Notes under the pieces: generated by a model
What the model was told of the DNA's origin: nothing
Database searches by the model: none
The model's input: only the letters and a program-made list of their open reading frames with translations
Position numbers and translations under genes: made by a program
Shown here: piece by piece, positions 61,601 to 64,000 of the stretch
Numbering within the stretch: position 1 is the stretch's first letter
Layout: each line of letters starts with the position of its first letter
NCBI GenBank assembly: GCA_020722815.1
Contig: DYKB01000005.1
Location: 102,490 to 166,489, forward strand
Length of the DNA: 64,000 nt
Direction: 5' to 3'
Source: Caldithrix sp.
GTDB lineage: Bacteria > Zhuqueibacterota > Zhuqueibacteria > Thermofontimicrobiales > Sulfurfontimicrobiaceae

Positions 61601-61791
61601 GTGCGATTTAGGTCAAATACCAGCGTGTCGTAACCCATTGCCACCTGTTTCCAGTTACGCATGAGATATGGTTTAGGGTGATTGGGCATGCGTTCGATAC
61701 GGGAAATGGGGATTTGTTGTGAGAAAAGGTCTAAATCTGATAACAAAATCAGGAAAGTGATGAGAAATATGCGATAGATTTTCTTTTGCAT
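58657..61791 (-). CDS. Large secreted protein: helical N-terminal domain, two Ig/PKD-like domains, LamG/concanavalin-like domain, type-A C-terminal sorting domain
   Basis: [25 protein letters not shown]...[20 protein letters not shown] (LamG-3); [25 protein letters not shown]...[24 protein letters not shown] sorting domain; start moved to ATG 61791. Confidence 0.8.
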   Translation of the reverse strand: [1044 protein letters not shown]

Positions 61792-61916
61792 TTTAAGTCC
61801 TCTGGTTTTAACATGACCGTCATCCTGGAGCATAACCGTCAGGCTAAGATATTAAATTATTAAAAAACAATAGGTTGGTTATACAATAAAATTTATGGAA
61901 TTCCAGGCATCTGACC

Positions 61917-61993
61917 CTCACCCCAACCCTCTCCCGGAGGGAGAGGGCGTAGCTTATCCCCTCTTCCGCCGGGAGAGGGTTAGGGTGAGGGTA
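61917..61993. repeat. Palindromic hairpin element ccctcaccccaaccctctcccggaggg ... gggagagggttagggtgaggg
   Basis: Long complementary arms read directly; related sequence at ~8055-8110 and ~8390-8430. Confidence 0.75.
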
Positions 61994-62079
61994 TTTTTTA
62001 GTATAACTTATTTCTTAATTTTCAGTTAGTTATCACCTTAACCTGACGGCTATGCACCCTGGAGGTGATGGTCACGTGC

Positions 62080-63546
62080 TCAAAACTCAAACCATCGATA
62101 AATCCCTTCCCCCTCATCTGCCTGCTTTTTATGCCGAAATTCATTGGTCGAAGCGGAGTAGGTATAATCTTTGATCCAGGTTTCTGCATTTTCAGCGATT
62201 TCCCGAATGGCTTCTATTATATAATGAAGCTCTGCGTCGGTCATGGTGGGATGCAGTGACAAACGCACCCAACCGGGCTTTTCGGATAAATTGCCATGAT
62301 CGATTTTTGACGTAAACCGTCGCGATAACTCCTGACTGATATGCAACAGATAATGACCATAAGTCCCGGCACAGGAACAACCGCCGCGAACCTGGATGCC
62401 ATAACGATCATTCAGGGATTTGACGATAAAATTATAGTGAATTTTATTGAAATAAAACGAAATTACACCTAACCGATGCTCGATATGGTCCGCCAGCAGA
62501 TGAATCCCCGGTATTTTTCGCAACTCAGGAAAAGCGATTTCCAGCAATTCCTCTTCACGGGCCAGCATTTTTTCAGTCGTCATCTGCTCTTTGAGTTTTA
62601 TGGCCAGCGCTGCCCGAATTGATTGCAAAAAACCGGGCGTGCCGCCATCTTCACGAATTTCAATATCCTGGAAGAAGCGGTGATGCCCCCACGGGTCTGT
62701 CCAGGCCACCGTTCCGCCACCGGGTTGATCCGGCACGCGATTCCGATAAAGTTGGGCATCGAAAATCAAAACACCGGAGGAGCCGGGTCCGCCCAGAAAC
62801 TTGTGCGGCGAAAAGAAAATGGCATCCAGCCGCTCGGCCGGATCGGCTGGGTGCATATCCATATTAACATACGGTGCAGAAGCCGCGAAATCCACAAAAC
62901 AGTAGCCGCCATAGGCATGCATCAATCTGGCCATCTGGTGATAGGGCGTTTGAATTCCGGTAACATTGGAACAGGCGGTAAAGGCGCCGATTTTAAAGGG
63001 TCGATCCGGATATTTCTTTAAACTTTGCTCCAAATTGTTTAAATCCACCAGCCCCTGACTATCCGGCTGGACAACCACCACATCGGAACTGGTTTCCAGC
63101 CACGAGGTCTGATTCGAGTGATGCTCCATATGGGTGATAAAAACCACCGGTTTCAGTTCTTTTGGAATACAGGTAAACCCGGCACAACGTTCCGGAATTT
63201 TTAAGCCCAATAACCGCTGGAGTTTCGTCACCGCCGCGGTCATTCCGAAGCCAGTATTGAGCAGGACATCATTTGGGCCGGCATTCACGTGTTTTTTAAT
63301 AATTTCATGCGCGTGATGATAAGCAATGGTCATCGAAGTGCCGGTAACACTGGTCACCGTATGGGTATTGCCCACGAATGGTCCAAAATTTCTGGTGATT
63401 TTATCTTCAATTGGTTGATAAAGCCGTCCGCTGGCTATCCAGTCGGCGTAAACAATCCGTTTTTTCCCAAATGGGGAATGGAATTCCTGGTTCTGTCCAA
63501 TTGTATTTTTTCGAAACTTATTAAAACAGGATTCTAACTGACTCAT
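62080..63546 (-). CDS. Class-V aminotransferase / cysteine desulfurase-like PLP enzyme
   Basis: GKKRIVYADWIASGRLYQPIEDKI; HMEHHSNQTSWLET; FVDFAASAPYVNMD; SPHKFLGGPGSSGVLIF (PLP Lys). Confidence 0.9.
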   Translation of the reverse strand: MSQLESCFNKFRKNTIGQNQEFHSPFGKKRIVYADWIASGRLYQPIEDKITRNFGPFVGNTHTVTSVTGTSMTIAYHHAHEIIKKHVNAGPNDVLLNTGFGMTAAVTKLQRLLGLKIPERCAGFTCIPKELKPVVFITHMEHHSNQTSWLETSSDVVVVQPDSQGLVDLNNLEQSLKKYPDRPFKIGAFTACSNVTGIQTPYHQMARLMHAYGGYCFVDFAASAPYVNMDMHPADPAERLDAIFFSPHKFLGGPGSSGVLIFDAQLYRNRVPDQPGGGTVAWTDPWGHHRFFQDIEIREDGGTPGFLQSIRAALAIKLKEQMTTEKMLAREEELLEIAFPELRKIPGIHLLADHIEHRLGVISFYFNKIHYNFIVKSLNDRYGIQVRGGCSCAGTYGHYLLHISQELSRRFTSKIDHGNLSEKPGWVRLSLHPTMTDAELHYIIEAIREIAENAETWIKDYTYSASTNEFRHKKQADEGEGIYRWFEF

Positions 63547-63746
63547 TGCGCTGCCTCCCGATTGATTATATGGTGAAATGAACTTTTCGTAATATAATCA
63601 TATCGGGACAAAAAGTAAAGAGGAGAATTGATCACAATATCAGTTAAAATCAAACCGCATCGAAATAATAAAATTATAAAAAAAGACCGCAGATTTCACC
63701 GTTTACACAGATTTTTTGGGGCCACAGAATAAAGAGGCCACAGAAT

Positions 63747-63871
63747 GTATCCCCTCAATAAAACAGGGGAAGACCTTCGCGGTTTTTCTCATAATAATCA
63801 TGATATTCAGTTTAATCCATGGATTTCAATAAGAAAACCTCGAAGGTCTGGATTTTACCCAACATTATTGA
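63747..63871. repeat. Inverted-repeat element starting GTATCCCCTCAATAAAA, related to 54365..54455
   Basis: gtatcccctcaataaaacagggg...agaccttcgcggtttttct...aagaaaacctcgaaggtct...acattattgag. Confidence 0.55.
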
Positions 63872-63931
63872 GCAATATGTTTATGATCGATTCAATAATT
63901 CATTTTAATTAGATCGATAAAAAAAGACCTG

Positions 63932-64000
63932 ACGCAAAGCGTCAAATCAGGCATTCCAACGCCGGAGCGTTGGAACGAGAGTAAAATCAGATCTGACGCA
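63932..64000. repeat. Small palindrome cluster: tgacgcaaagcgtca and ttccaacgccggagcgttggaa
   Basis: Read directly; the second TGACGCA at the window end suggests the unit continues outside. Confidence 0.55.

Noticed and set aside
1-64000. tRNA, rRNA or riboswitch genes
   Set aside because: None recognised by eye; without covariance-model searches I cannot exclude small structured RNAs, so none are claimed.

Overview
This 64 kb window is a bacterial chromosome segment. Gene content (PorV/PorQ-like protein, TonB receptor with a CarboxypepD_reg-like N-terminus, '[12 protein letters not shown]' C-terminal sorting domain) suggests an FCB-group lineage such as Calditrichota, KSB1 or Ignavibacteria; that assignment is inference. 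Most genes lie on the minus strand. Blocks: (i) 1-7.9 kb, outer-membrane/secretion genes with a multiply disrupted TonB-dependent receptor; (ii) 8.6-15.0 kb, a galactarate/glucarate-type sugar-acid locus (aldolase, 2-hydroxy-3-oxopropionate-type reductase, MFS transporter, FadR-family regulator, 2-hydroxyacid dehydrogenase); (iii) 15.2-26.4 kb, accessory carbohydrate genes, several with single-nucleotide lesions; (iv) 26.7-40.9 kb, Fe-S protein, pyrB and an abbreviated dcw cell-division/cell-wall cluster (mraZ-rsmH-ftsL-ftsI-murF-ftsW-murG-ftsQ-ftsA-ftsZ); (v) 41.9-63.5 kb, TolC-like protein, acyltransferase, GH28, GH43, GH130, a sugar ABC transporter without ATPase, large secreted glycan-active proteins and a class-V aminotransferase. 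The strongest candidate for something new is the 813-aa MFS transporter at 10842..13283. About 378 aa between TM1 and TM2 form seven FG-GAP-like repeats that look like a complete seven-bladed beta-propeller, with its final blade closed across the TM1/TM2 splice point. Other leads: a pair of near-identical promoter/operator modules linking the FadR-like regulator to an alpha-galactosidase-like gene, degenerate 7-nt-period arrays in intergenic DNA, several MITE-like elements, and a MraZ-type operator. I saw no CRISPR array, rRNA, tRNA or transposase gene, but I had no covariance models or database searches.
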